NCBI GenBank assembly: GCA_027450205.1
Contig: DAIDJL010000002.1
Coordinates: forward strand, 157,758 to 205,006
Direction: 5' to 3'
Source: Candidatus Parcubacteria bacterium
GTDB taxonomy: Bacteria > Patescibacteriota > Minisyncoccia > UBA6257 > 2-01-FULL-56-20
Length of the DNA: 47,249 nucleotides
Positions 36,643 through 44,882 of this stretch are shown here, in pieces (the first letter of the stretch is position 1; each line of letters starts with the position of its first letter). The notes under the pieces were generated by a model. The model was not told the DNA's origin, ran no database searches, and saw only the letters and a program-made list of their open reading frames with translations. The translations under genes were made by a program, and so were the position numbers.

Positions 36643-38160
36643 CTAAAAAATTTCTTTCAGTCGATAGCTGAATGCCTCCGCGAGGTGTTCCGAGGAGACG
36701 GCACTGCTCCCTTCGATGTCCGCAATCGTGCGTGCGACCTTAAGCAGCCTATAATATCCGCGCGGGGAGAGATGCCCGGTGTGGAGCGTTTCCAAAAACG
36801 AACGGGCGCCTTCGTCCATATTCGCCTCCCTCTGTGCCTCTCCGGAACTCAACCCGCTGTTCGGCTTTCCAAAGCGCTTGCGCTGTGCCTCCCAGGCGCG
36901 CGTGACGCGCTTTTTAATGACCGCGCTCTCCCCGCGTTCGGCGCTTTCTTTCTGCAGCTCTTCGATTGAAACGCGCCCGATCTTCACCTGCAGGTCTATT
37001 CGATCCATGAGTGGCCCGGAAACCCTTTTCTGATATTTTATGACCTCATACGCGGAGCATGTACATTCTTTTTCAGCATCACCATAGAATCCGCACGGGC
37101 ATGGGTTCATTGCCGCTGCCAAAATAAAGCGTGCCGGAACTACGACGCTTTGTTTTGTTCGCGCGAGGTGGATCACGCCGGATTCGAGCGGCTGACGCAA
37201 TGCCTCAAGCGCGTTCTTTTGGAATTCCGAGAGCTCATCAAGGAAAAGTATCCCGTGGTGTGCCAGGCTGATCTCTCCCGGGCGTGGATCTTGTCCGCCC
37301 CCGACGAGTGCAGTGATGGAAGCCGTATGATGCGGCGCGCGGAATGGGCGTTCGCGAATAAGACCGCCGGGGCTCAGTCCCGCGGCGCTCCATATTTTCG
37401 TCGTTTCGATCGACTCCGGTATTGTGAGGTCCGGCATGATACCCGCAAGCGCATGCGAGAGAAATGTTTTTCCAACGCCCGGCGGGCCAAAAAGGAGAAT
37501 ATTATGCCGGCCTGCAGCTGCGATCTCGAGGGCACGCTTTGCGTTTCCCTGTCCGTTGATCTCGGAAAAGTCCGCATCGGTGCCGATATGCCGCTCTTCT
37601 TCTTTGTTGAACCTCACCGGTTCACGTCCCACCTTCCCCTCGATGATCGCGATCGTTTCGCGAAGATCGTCCAGGGGAATTATTTTGAGTTCGGCGATCG
37701 CCGCTGCCTCATTTGCGTTCTGCCGCGGGAGGAACAAATATTCAAATCCTTCATCCGCTGCTTTTTGCGCGATATTGAGCGCGCCATTCACGGGGCGAAG
37801 CCGTCCGTCGAGCGCAAGTTCGCCGAGAAATATTTTATTCGACGAATTGAATGCGCGTATTTGTTTTGTTGCGAGAAGATATCCAAGCGCGATCGCGAGG
37901 TCGTAATGCGACCCTGTCTTTTTTATATCCGCCGGTGCGAGGTTGATCGTGATCCTCCGATTCTCGCGATTCGGCGGTTTGATGCCGGCATTTTTTAATG
38001 CAGAGTTGACGCGCTCCTTCGCCTCGTTGAGCGAGCGGTCACCGAGGCCGACAATGTTAAACGAGTGCAGCCCGATATTAATATCGGCTTCAACCTCGAT
38101 TATCTTCGCGTCTATCCCTGCAAGCGCTGCAGAATACAACCGTTCTGATTTTTTACCCAT
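36643..38160 (-). CDS. comM: YifB/ComM-family Mg chelatase-like AAA ATPase
   Basis: INGQGNAKRALEIAAAGRHNILLFGPPGVGKTFLSHALAGIMPDL...RPFRAPHHTASITALVGGG...PGEISLAHHGILFLDELSEF...MNPCPCGFYGD. Confidence 0.96.
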   Translation of the reverse strand: MGKKSERLYSAALAGIDAKIIEVEADINIGLHSFNIVGLGDRSLNEAKERVNSALKNAGIKPPNRENRRITINLAPADIKKTGSHYDLAIALGYLLATKQIRAFNSSNKIFLGELALDGRLRPVNGALNIAQKAADEGFEYLFLPRQNANEAAAIAELKIIPLDDLRETIAIIEGKVGREPVRFNKEEERHIGTDADFSEINGQGNAKRALEIAAAGRHNILLFGPPGVGKTFLSHALAGIMPDLTIPESIETTKIWSAAGLSPGGLIRERPFRAPHHTASITALVGGGQDPRPGEISLAHHGILFLDELSEFQKNALEALRQPLESGVIHLARTKQSVVVPARFILAAAMNPCPCGFYGDAEKECTCSAYEVIKYQKRVSGPLMDRIDLQVKIGRVSIEELQKESAERGESAVIKKRVTRAWEAQRKRFGKPNSGLSSGEAQREANMDEGARSFLETLHTGHLSPRGYYRLLKVARTIADIEGSSAVSSEHLAEAFSYRLKEIF

Positions 38161-38184
38161 GCGCGCATCATTGCACAGCGCCGA

Positions 38185-38222
38185 TTAAAAAAATATAAAA
38201 CACCGCCCAGGGGGTGGTGTTC
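38185..38222 (-). terminator. Intrinsic terminator of dksA-like gene
   Basis: Minus strand AACACCACCCCCTGGGCGGTGTTTTATATTTTTTT. Confidence 0.75.
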
Positions 38223-38262
38223 CATAAGGCAAAAACTTTTTCTCCCGGCTGCAACCCCGCGA

Positions 38263-38601
38263 TCAGCGGTCGCTCTGCAATTTGCACGCTTTGCAGAACC
38301 GGGATTCAGGATCGATGTCAAGGATCTCGGGCTCTATCGGTCCGCCGCATTTTTCACAAACCCCATATTTCCCGGAAGCGATCTTTCCCAGGGCGATCTC
38401 GATCTCGTTTAGCCGGTCCTTCAGCTCCCCTGCCGCCGCAAGCTGGTTCCCTACCTCCTCTGACTTATCGGTTGCCTCCTCGTCGTGGTCGATGTCGCTG
38501 CCGAAATCGACGGGTTTTTCATCTTGCGCGATCTCCGCGGCAATCATCGCACGCTCTTTTTCCAGCTCGGCTTTATATTCTTTTAATTGGTCTTGGTTCA
38601 T
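38263..38601 (-). CDS. DksA/TraR C4-type zinc-finger protein
   Basis: LNEIEIALGKIASGKYGVCEKCGGPIEPEILDIDPESRFCKACK. Start taken as MNQDQLKEYK. Confidence 0.92.
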   Translation of the reverse strand: MNQDQLKEYKAELEKERAMIAAEIAQDEKPVDFGSDIDHDEEATDKSEEVGNQLAAAGELKDRLNEIEIALGKIASGKYGVCEKCGGPIEPEILDIDPESRFCKACKLQSDR

Positions 38602-38743
38602 AGTTCTATAAGGATACGAGCTCAATGGGATAAAGGCAATATCCTTGGCGTCATCAAGTCGACCTTATAGTTGAATTAGGTAAATATATTTTTTTACTCA
38701 ACCTAACGTTTCTCAAAAGAATTGTCTGTTTAAAGATAGAAGT

Positions 38744-38776
38744 AAAAAAACAAAAATCCGGCAAATTGCCGGATTG
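38744..38776 (-). terminator. Orphan intrinsic terminator, minus strand
   Basis: Minus strand AATCCGGC-AATTT-GCCGGATTTTTGTTTTTTT; no annotated minus gene ends here. Confidence 0.6.
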
Positions 38777-38854
38777 CAGGATTAAATCCAAATAATGCGG
38801 CATAACCCGATAAGCCCATAAAACCTACTGTTAAACAAAAATGTTTGTCAAAAT

Positions 38855-38976
38855 TGTTTGTCGGCAAACACTATTTAAATCATTTAGGGATTAATTTGCC
38901 AAAAATTAGCCTAAAGTGTAGCAATTAATAATAAAAAGTATAAAAAACATTTTTAATGTGTTTGCCGACAAACATA
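38855..38976. repeat. Inverted repeat pair TGTTTGTCGGCAAACA ... TGTTTGCCGACAAACA
   Basis: 38855-38870 and 38961-38976 are exact reverse complements; each is itself a 6-bp-arm palindrome. Confidence 0.9.
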
Positions 38977-38988
38977 TTAAAAATGTAA
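38949..38988. repeat. 40-bp near-perfect palindrome upstream of yraN-like gene
   Basis: ACATTTTTAATGTGTTTG-CCGA-CAAACATATTAAAAATGT, 18-bp arms with one G.T pair. Confidence 0.88.
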
Positions 38989-39003
38989 AAATATATTTAA
39001 ATT

Positions 39004-39384
39004 ATGAATAATAAAGAGACCGGCAAAATAGGTGAAAATATCGCCTGTAAATTCTTTAAAAATAAAAAATATTTAATATTGGCAAGAAATCACAGAGAAA
39101 AATTTAATGAAATTGATATTATTGCTAGACATCAGGATGGGACTTTGGTTTTTTGTGAAGTAAAAACTATACACGGTTTTTGTGATTTTAATTCTGGATT
39201 TACCCCCGAAGATAATTTAGGCCGGATTAAATATCGTCGTATGGTTCGGGCGAGTAATGTTTTCCTATCAAAATATCCAAATTTGGTTTTTGAAGATAGG
39301 GGGTGGCGGATAGATCTGGTGGCGATCACCCTGATCGACGAGAATCGTTGCATTCTAAAGCATTATAAAAATATAACGTTCTGA
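39004..39384 (+). CDS. YraN/UPF0102-family endonuclease-like protein
   Basis: TGKIGENIACKFFKNKKYLILARNHREKFNEIDIIARHQDGTLVFCEVKT; strikingly AT-rich codons. Confidence 0.85.
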   Translation: MNNKETGKIGENIACKFFKNKKYLILARNHREKFNEIDIIARHQDGTLVFCEVKTIHGFCDFNSGFTPEDNLGRIKYRRMVRASNVFLSKYPNLVFEDRGWRIDLVAITLIDENRCILKHYKNITF

Positions 39385-39426
39385 ATTGGCTACGGTGTTT
39401 TGCTCTGTAATATTTTATTTGCACCC

Positions 39427-39496
39427 TTGACATCAATATGCGATTTCAAATACAATAAGGGGACGATGTAAGCCCGCTTTCAAGCGGCTTTTTTTG
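39427..39496 (+). promoter_or_regulatory. Promoter followed immediately by intrinsic terminator (candidate attenuator upstream of nusA)
   Basis: TTGACA 39427-39432, N18, TACAAT 39451-39456; hairpin AGCCCGC-TTTCAA-GCGGCT then TTTTTTT at 39471-39496. Confidence 0.65.
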
Positions 39497-39532
39497 AAGA
39501 AATACAATTAAATAACAACTCAATATAAATAT

Positions 39533-40795
39533 ATGTTGAACATAAAAGAATTATCAAAAGCACTGAAGCAAGTTGCGGAAGAAAAGGGGCTGGATCCAGA
39601 TAAGGTCGTAGAGGTGATCGAATCCTCCATCGCGGCCGCATATAAGAAAGAATATGGACAGCGCGGCGAGGTCGTAAAGTGCAAGATGGATCAGAAGACC
39701 GGCGAGTTGAATTTTTGGCAAAGCAAAACAGTCGTTGATGAGACGACGGTGCGTTTTGTTGAAGAAGGGGAAGAGGCGCCGGCGGGCGAGGGTGCGACAG
39801 CGGCTTCCGCAAAAGAGAAAGAGATGATAATAGAGGATGATGGCGAAGGGAAGCTTCCGAGATTTAATCCGGAACGACATATCACTTTTGACGAGGCGAA
39901 GAAAATAAAAAAAGATATCGGGCTCGGCGAAGAGATGCTGTTTCCGCTTGAGACACATGAAGATTTCGGGCGTATCGCGGCGCAGACCGCGAAACAGGTG
40001 ATCCTGCAAAAGCTGCGCGAATCCGAGCGTGATTCCATTTTGAACGAATGGCGGGGCCGCGAAGGGCAGATCGTGAGCGGTGTCATTCAACGCTTTGAGC
40101 GTGGAAATATTTTTGTGGATCTCGGACGCACGATCGGCGTGATGTTCGGCAATGAATCCATTCCGGGCGAACATTATAGAGCAGGGGAACGCCTGCGTTT
40201 TTTGGTGGTGGCAGTACAGGAAGATACGCGCCTTCCGGGGATCATTCTTTCGCGCTCACATCCGAAGTTCGTCGCGGAACTGTTTCGTATGGAAGTCCCG
40301 GAACTTGTCGAGGACGCGATCGAGATCAAAGCAATCGCACGTGAGCCTGGCAACCGCACGAAGATCGCCGCGGCGTCAAAAACGGACGGCGTCGACCCGG
40401 TGGGTGCGCTTGTCGGCCAGCGCGGTACGCGCGTGATGGCGGTGAATAACGAGCTCGGCAATGAAAAGATCGATATCGCGGAGTGGTCTGACGATCCGGA
40501 GAAGTTCATCGCGAACGCGCTTTCGCCGGCAAAGGTTGAGCGCGTGGAAATTTTACCGCGGCACGAAGCACGCGCGTATGTTCCGGAAAGCCAGCTGAGC
40601 CTCGCGATCGGCAAGGGCGGACAGAATGTGCGGCTCGCGGCGAAGCTGACCGGATGGAAGATCGATGTTCGTTCACAAACGCGGCCCGAAGAGGAGGTCG
40701 AGGGCGGCGTCGCGGGATTGGTGGATGCAGGCAGCTCCGAAGGCGATCAAATCGCACCACCGGAAACCGACGACAAGGAAGATATTGCCATATAA
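39533..40795 (+). CDS. nusA: Transcription termination/antitermination factor NusA
   Basis: MLNIKELSKALKQVAEEKGLDPDKVVEVIESSIAAAYKKEYG...; S1 region; SRSHPKFVAELFRMEVPELVEDAIEIKAIAREPGNRTKIAA; DPVGALVGQRGTRVMAV; SLAIGKGGQNVRLAAKLTGWKIDV. Confidence 0.96.
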   Translation: MLNIKELSKALKQVAEEKGLDPDKVVEVIESSIAAAYKKEYGQRGEVVKCKMDQKTGELNFWQSKTVVDETTVRFVEEGEEAPAGEGATAASAKEKEMIIEDDGEGKLPRFNPERHITFDEAKKIKKDIGLGEEMLFPLETHEDFGRIAAQTAKQVILQKLRESERDSILNEWRGREGQIVSGVIQRFERGNIFVDLGRTIGVMFGNESIPGEHYRAGERLRFLVVAVQEDTRLPGIILSRSHPKFVAELFRMEVPELVEDAIEIKAIAREPGNRTKIAAASKTDGVDPVGALVGQRGTRVMAVNNELGNEKIDIAEWSDDPEKFIANALSPAKVERVEILPRHEARAYVPESQLSLAIGKGGQNVRLAAKLTGWKIDVRSQTRPEEEVEGGVAGLVDAGSSEGDQIAPPETDDKEDIAI

Positions 40796-40823
40796 AAGTA
40801 ATATAATAGAAGAAAACAAAACC

Positions 40824-41360
40824 ATGTCACCCTGGGAAAAAGTTTCGCTCGGAGAAAAGGCGCCGGAGGTCATCAATGTGATCATTGAGATACCAAGGGG
40901 CAGCCAAAATAAATACGAGTTTGATGAAACGCTTGGAATATTCAAGCTTGATCGGGTTATTTATGGTTCGTATCACTATCCGCTCGATTACGGATTCATT
41001 CCCGGAACGCGCTCGGAGGACGGCGATCATCTTGACGCGCTCGTGATGGGAGGCGATCCGCTCTTTACCGGATGTCTTACCGAGGCCAGGCCGATCGGTC
41101 GGCTTGATATGATCGATTCCGGCGAACCGGATGCGAAGATCCTCGCCGTACAGGCGAACGATCCGCGCTTCGACACCATCAAAGACATCAAAGACATCGA
41201 GGCGTCCAATCCGCATTTATTGAAAGAGATCGTGAACTTTTTTGAAACATATAAGATCTTACAGAAAAAAGAAGTGAAGATCTCCGGATGGAGCGGCGCA
41301 TCTGCGGCGAAAGAGGAAATAAAGAAGGCGCAGGCGGCGTATGAAAAGGAGGCGCATTAG
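40824..41360 (+). CDS. ppa: Inorganic pyrophosphatase
   Basis: VIIEIPRGSQNKYEFDETLGIFKLDRVIYGSYHYPLDYGFIPGTRSEDGDHLDALVMG. Confidence 0.96.
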   Translation: MSPWEKVSLGEKAPEVINVIIEIPRGSQNKYEFDETLGIFKLDRVIYGSYHYPLDYGFIPGTRSEDGDHLDALVMGGDPLFTGCLTEARPIGRLDMIDSGEPDAKILAVQANDPRFDTIKDIKDIEASNPHLLKEIVNFFETYKILQKKEVKISGWSGASAAKEEIKKAQAAYEKEAH

Positions 41361-41390
41361 TCCCTGCGCTCAATATAAAAAATACGAGCG

Positions 41391-41999
41391 ATGAGAAAAC
41401 TTGAATACGAAAATCAATATTTGATCCCGACGGTCATCGAGAAAACATCGAACGGGGAGCGTGCATACGACATTTATTCGCGGCTTCTCAAGGAGCGTAT
41501 CATTTTCCTTGGCGGCCCGATAAACGACGCGGTCGCGAATACGGTGATCGCACAACTTCTTTTTTTGGCCCACGAAGATCCAAAAAAAGATATTCAGCTT
41601 TACATTAATAGCCCCGGCGGATCGGTCACGGCCGGTATGGCAATCTACGACACGATGCAGTTCGTAAAGCCGGATGTGGCAACGATGTGTGTCGGGATCG
41701 CGGCGTCCATGGGATCGTTCCTTCTTGCCGCCGGCAAGAAGGGGAAGCGTTTGTCGCTACCCAACTCAGAGATACTTTTACATCAGGTGTCGGTTGATTC
41801 GATCGGCGGCCAAGCGACAGAGATAGAGATATCTGCGCGGCAGATATTGAAGACGAAAGCGCGACTGAACCAGATATTGGCGAAGAGCACCGGACAGAAT
41901 CTTGCAAAGGTGGAAAAGGACACCGAGCGCGATTTCTGGTTATCTGCGGAAGAGGCAAAAGCGTACGGTGTAGTGGATGAGATCGTCAAAAAATCATAG
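41391..41999 (+). CDS. clpP: ATP-dependent Clp protease proteolytic subunit
   Basis: [80 protein letters not shown]...[14 protein letters not shown]...LHQV. Confidence 0.97.
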   Translation: MRKLEYENQYLIPTVIEKTSNGERAYDIYSRLLKERIIFLGGPINDAVANTVIAQLLFLAHEDPKKDIQLYINSPGGSVTAGMAIYDTMQFVKPDVATMCVGIAASMGSFLLAAGKKGKRLSLPNSEILLHQVSVDSIGGQATEIEISARQILKTKARLNQILAKSTGQNLAKVEKDTERDFWLSAEEAKAYGVVDEIVKKS

Positions 42000-42029
42000 G
42001 ATAGAAAGACCCTTGGGAATGACGGAGGC

Positions 42030-42062
42030 AAAAAGAGGGCCCGACGCGCGAAGCGCCGGGCC
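42030..42062 (-). terminator. Intrinsic terminator, minus strand
   Basis: Minus strand GGCCCGGCGCTTCGCGCGTCGGGCCCTCTTTTTG. Confidence 0.7.
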
Positions 42063-42083
42063 ATTGCATTTTGGGCGGCCGTT

Positions 42084-42380
42084 CTACTGCGGCTGCCGGT
42101 AGACGAATATTTCCCCGTCGATCCGGTATTCCGCGGAACACTCAGCTCCGGCGCAGATCATATGTTCTTTGGCATACAATTGCCGCCGCGTGATGAGGCC
42201 GATGAGTCCGCATCGCGGACAAGAGAGCGCTGCGACGTATGGGTTCATTGCATCACCGAGCTTTGTTTGGTCTTCAAGCATGAAGACCATCCCGGGATCC
42301 ATGCTTTGGGGGACAAAATCTTCAAGCTCCTCCAATATTTGTTCTTCAAGAGGTTTTTCCAATTGGGGGTGTGTCGCCAT
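42084..42380 (-). CDS. Small zinc-ribbon-like hypothetical protein (98 aa)
   Basis: CPRCGLIGLITRRQLYAKEHMICAGAECSAEYRI; strong AGGAGG SD upstream, terminator downstream. Confidence 0.75.
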   Translation of the reverse strand: MATHPQLEKPLEEQILEELEDFVPQSMDPGMVFMLEDQTKLGDAMNPYVAALSCPRCGLIGLITRRQLYAKEHMICAGAECSAEYRIDGEIFVYRQPQ

Positions 42381-42476
42381 GGTACTCCCTCCTGCGCCAT
42401 TCGGCGGATTTCTAAGATTATCATACCATTTTTATATAATGGGAGTCTAAGCTATTTCGTGGTAGAATGGAGTTAC

Positions 42477-43679
42477 ATGGCGGCTCGTAAACAAGTAGAA
42501 AGCGAAAAGATAGAGCGGGTGCTCTCGCGTAACGTGGAGGAGGTCATCGACGAAGGTCACCTTCGCGCGGCGTTGCTTTCGGGCAGAAAGCTTCGGGTGA
42601 AATTCGGCATTGACCCGACAGGGGACAAGATCCATATTGGCCGTGCGGTGGCGTTTTGGAAACTCAGGGAATTTCAGGAGCTGGGGCACGCGATCGTGCT
42701 TATCATAGGCGATTTTACCGCGCAGGTCGGGGATCCGTCCGATAAACTGGAGAAGCGCCCATTTCTTACGGCGGCGCAAGTTAAAAAGAACCTCAAAAAT
42801 TATCTTTCACAGATCGGCAAGATCATCGATCTTAAAAAAACAGAGGTTCGTTACAATAGCGAATGGCTCAAGAAGCTGAATTTCCAAGAGATCTCCGAAC
42901 TCGCCGAGTCGTTCACCGTTCAGCAGATGGTAGAACGGCGCAATTTCAAGGATCGGTGGGATGCGCATAAAGAGATCAGCCTGCGCGAATTTTTATATCC
43001 GCTCATGCAGGGATATGATTCCATGGCGGTGAAGGCGGATCTGGAGCTTGGCGGCACCGACCAGCTTTTTAATCTCCTCGCCGGGCGCAAGATCCAGGAG
43101 CACTACAAGCAAAAGCCGCAAGATATTATGACGAACAAGATGCTGTTGGGCACCGACGGCCGCAAGATGTCCACAAGCTGGGGCAATGTCATCAATATAG
43201 TGGACGCGCCAAACGACCAATTTGGTAAAGTAATGTCCGTGCGCGACGACCAAATTCCGAATTATTTCCATCTTGCAACGGACGTCCCGGAAAAAGATAT
43301 TAAAAAATATGTTGACGGGATAAAAGGCGGTGATAATCCCAAAAAAGTGAAGGAGATTCTCGCGTTCGAGGTGGTCAAGCGTTATCATGGGGAAAAGGCG
43401 GCGCACGTGGCGGCGGAAAATTTTACAAAAACGTTCTCGCGCCGCGAAACCCCGGATGCCATTCCAACGCTTAAAATCCATAGCGGCACGATCTTGCCGG
43501 TGGATATCATCATCGCCTCTGGCGTATTTAAGAGCAAAAGTGAGGCGCGTCGCCTCATAGAACAAGGGGGATTTGATGTGGATAACCGTCCATGGCGCGA
43601 TCCGCAATCGCCTCTGGTCCTTAAGGGCGGGGAAGTGCTTAAGATAGGTAAAAAGCGCTTTTTTAAAGTTGTTCTGTAG
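42477..43679 (+). CDS. tyrS: Tyrosyl-tRNA synthetase
   Basis: KFGIDPTGDKIHIGRAVAFWKLREFQELGHAIVLIIGDFTAQVGDPS...MQGYDSMAVKADLELGGTDQLFNLLAGR...MLLGTDGRKMSTSWGN; C-terminal S4 domain. Confidence 0.96.
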   Translation: MAARKQVESEKIERVLSRNVEEVIDEGHLRAALLSGRKLRVKFGIDPTGDKIHIGRAVAFWKLREFQELGHAIVLIIGDFTAQVGDPSDKLEKRPFLTAAQVKKNLKNYLSQIGKIIDLKKTEVRYNSEWLKKLNFQEISELAESFTVQQMVERRNFKDRWDAHKEISLREFLYPLMQGYDSMAVKADLELGGTDQLFNLLAGRKIQEHYKQKPQDIMTNKMLLGTDGRKMSTSWGNVINIVDAPNDQFGKVMSVRDDQIPNYFHLATDVPEKDIKKYVDGIKGGDNPKKVKEILAFEVVKRYHGEKAAHVAAENFTKTFSRRETPDAIPTLKIHSGTILPVDIIIASGVFKSKSEARRLIEQGGFDVDNRPWRDPQSPLVLKGGEVLKIGKKRFFKVVL

Positions 43680-43850
43680 TTATCCACAGGGCCGGGTTGC
43701 GGAGATCGGGGAGTTTGATATTCTTATATCAGAGCCACTTAACAACTAAAGAATCTTCACACAATTCGCTATAAAAATAGCGGCTCTATATAATAATTAC
43801 ATTATATGTAAGGCCAAGCGTATGGCTAAATACGCAACTCTCACAAAAAA

Positions 43851-43875
43851 GGAACCCCATAAAGGTTCCTCTTTT
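43851..43875 (+). terminator. Intrinsic terminator, plus strand
   Basis: GGAACC-CCATAAA-GGTTCC-TCTTTT. Confidence 0.75.
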
Positions 43876-43913
43876 AATTTCGGTAATTTCGACGATTTTG
43901 GATGGGGCCTTAT

Positions 43914-43953
43914 AAAAAAAGAGGCGCCTTCATTGGAATAATATGGCGCCCCC
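43914..43953 (-). terminator. Intrinsic terminator, minus strand
   Basis: Minus strand GGGGCGCCATATTATTCCAATGAAGGCGCCTCTTTTTTT. Confidence 0.75.
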
Positions 43954-43959
43954 CGCGGA

Positions 43960-44160
43960 TCATTGTTTTTGTTTCCTTAGCCTTGCCCGCTCTATTTGGA
44001 TCGCCTGGACGGAGCGGTTTATCCTTTGGGCGAGAATGCGGTCGTTAGGGCGTTGCGGAGAAAGGATGATTTTCTTTTCATCGTCTTCCCATTTATGCCG
44101 TGGCCCAACGACATGTTCTCTCCCGCGGGCATAGTTCCTTTTTCTTTGCCCAAGCCGCAA
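43960..44160 (-). CDS. Small putative HTH (SANT/Myb-like) protein
   Basis: HKWEDDEKKIILSPQRPNDRILAQRINRSVQAIQIERARLRKQ; directly followed by a minus-strand terminator. Start uncertain (TTG). Confidence 0.55.
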   Translation of the reverse strand: MRLGQRKRNYARGREHVVGPRHKWEDDEKKIILSPQRPNDRILAQRINRSVQAIQIERARLRKQKQ

Positions 44161-44162
44161 GG

Positions 44163-44474
44163 TTACTTCACCGCCTGGGCCGGCTGAGGGAAAGTTGTTT
44201 TCTTTCGGGTTGTCTTCGGGAGAAATGTAACATCCCGTATCTTGCCGCCGCCCTCCTGCACAAGGATTCTAAAGCTGATACCCAGTTGCGATCTGCTCCT
44301 GCGAAATTTGGAAAGCTCCTGCGCGGTAACAAGGTATACCTTACGGGGATTTCCTTTGTCGTCCTTGATTTGGGCGGTGTTCTCTTCGGTGATTTCGCGG
44401 GACAAGACCTCGTTTGTATAGCTGTCTGACGGGTCGACGTACCACTGGTACTTCCGTGCCCTTTCCTTGGTCAT
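44163..44474 (-). CDS. Hypothetical protein (103 aa)
   Basis: MTKERARKYQWYVDPSDSYTNEVLSREITEENTAQIKDDKGNPRKVYLVTAQELSKF...; SD-like GAGGAAAAGG; minus promoter TTGACA-N17-CACTAT. Confidence 0.7.
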   Translation of the reverse strand: MTKERARKYQWYVDPSDSYTNEVLSREITEENTAQIKDDKGNPRKVYLVTAQELSKFRRSRSQLGISFRILVQEGGGKIRDVTFLPKTTRKKTTFPQPAQAVK

Positions 44475-44628
44475 GGCCTTTTCCTCTTCTTGGGGAAATG
44501 AATTTACCAATGAGGATAGTGGCAGATTGCGCCGCTGTTGTCAAATTTAAAAGCGGCCCCGGCGTCTTCGCAGATTGTGTCCCCATCCCGGCCGCGGTAG
44601 AATCTTCTCTGAAAGGAAGGAGTGGTAT

Positions 44629-44868
44629 ATGGCGCATCCTGCAACCCACCCGGCTGTTACGGAAGGTTTTTGCGTGGCGGGAGATCTTTATGTTTCGAAA
44701 GAGGACAGGACCGTCCGGCTTAAGCTTCACGCATCGGAATCGGTCATTGGCATTAGCCAACTTAAAGATCTTATCGGCACCGAACCGGTCCTTGCAATGT
44801 TCGCCTCCATTGATCCGGTGCACGGCAAGGACGAGATCGACATCGTTCTGACGCTGCCGGAAAAATAA
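44629..44868 (+). CDS. Hypothetical protein (79 aa)
   Basis: MAHPATHPAVTEGFCVAGDLYVSKEDRTVRLKLHASESVIGISQLKDLIGTEPVLAMFASIDPVHGKDEIDIVLTLPEK; AAGGAAGGAG SD; terminator downstream. Confidence 0.7.
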   Translation: MAHPATHPAVTEGFCVAGDLYVSKEDRTVRLKLHASESVIGISQLKDLIGTEPVLAMFASIDPVHGKDEIDIVLTLPEK

Positions 44869-44882
44869 CCCCATTTCTCTTC

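Noticed and set aside
36643-38160. Magnesium chelatase subunit
   Set aside because: The N-terminal domain plus MNPCPCGF motif identify the YifB/ComM competence-related family rather than true Mg chelatase.
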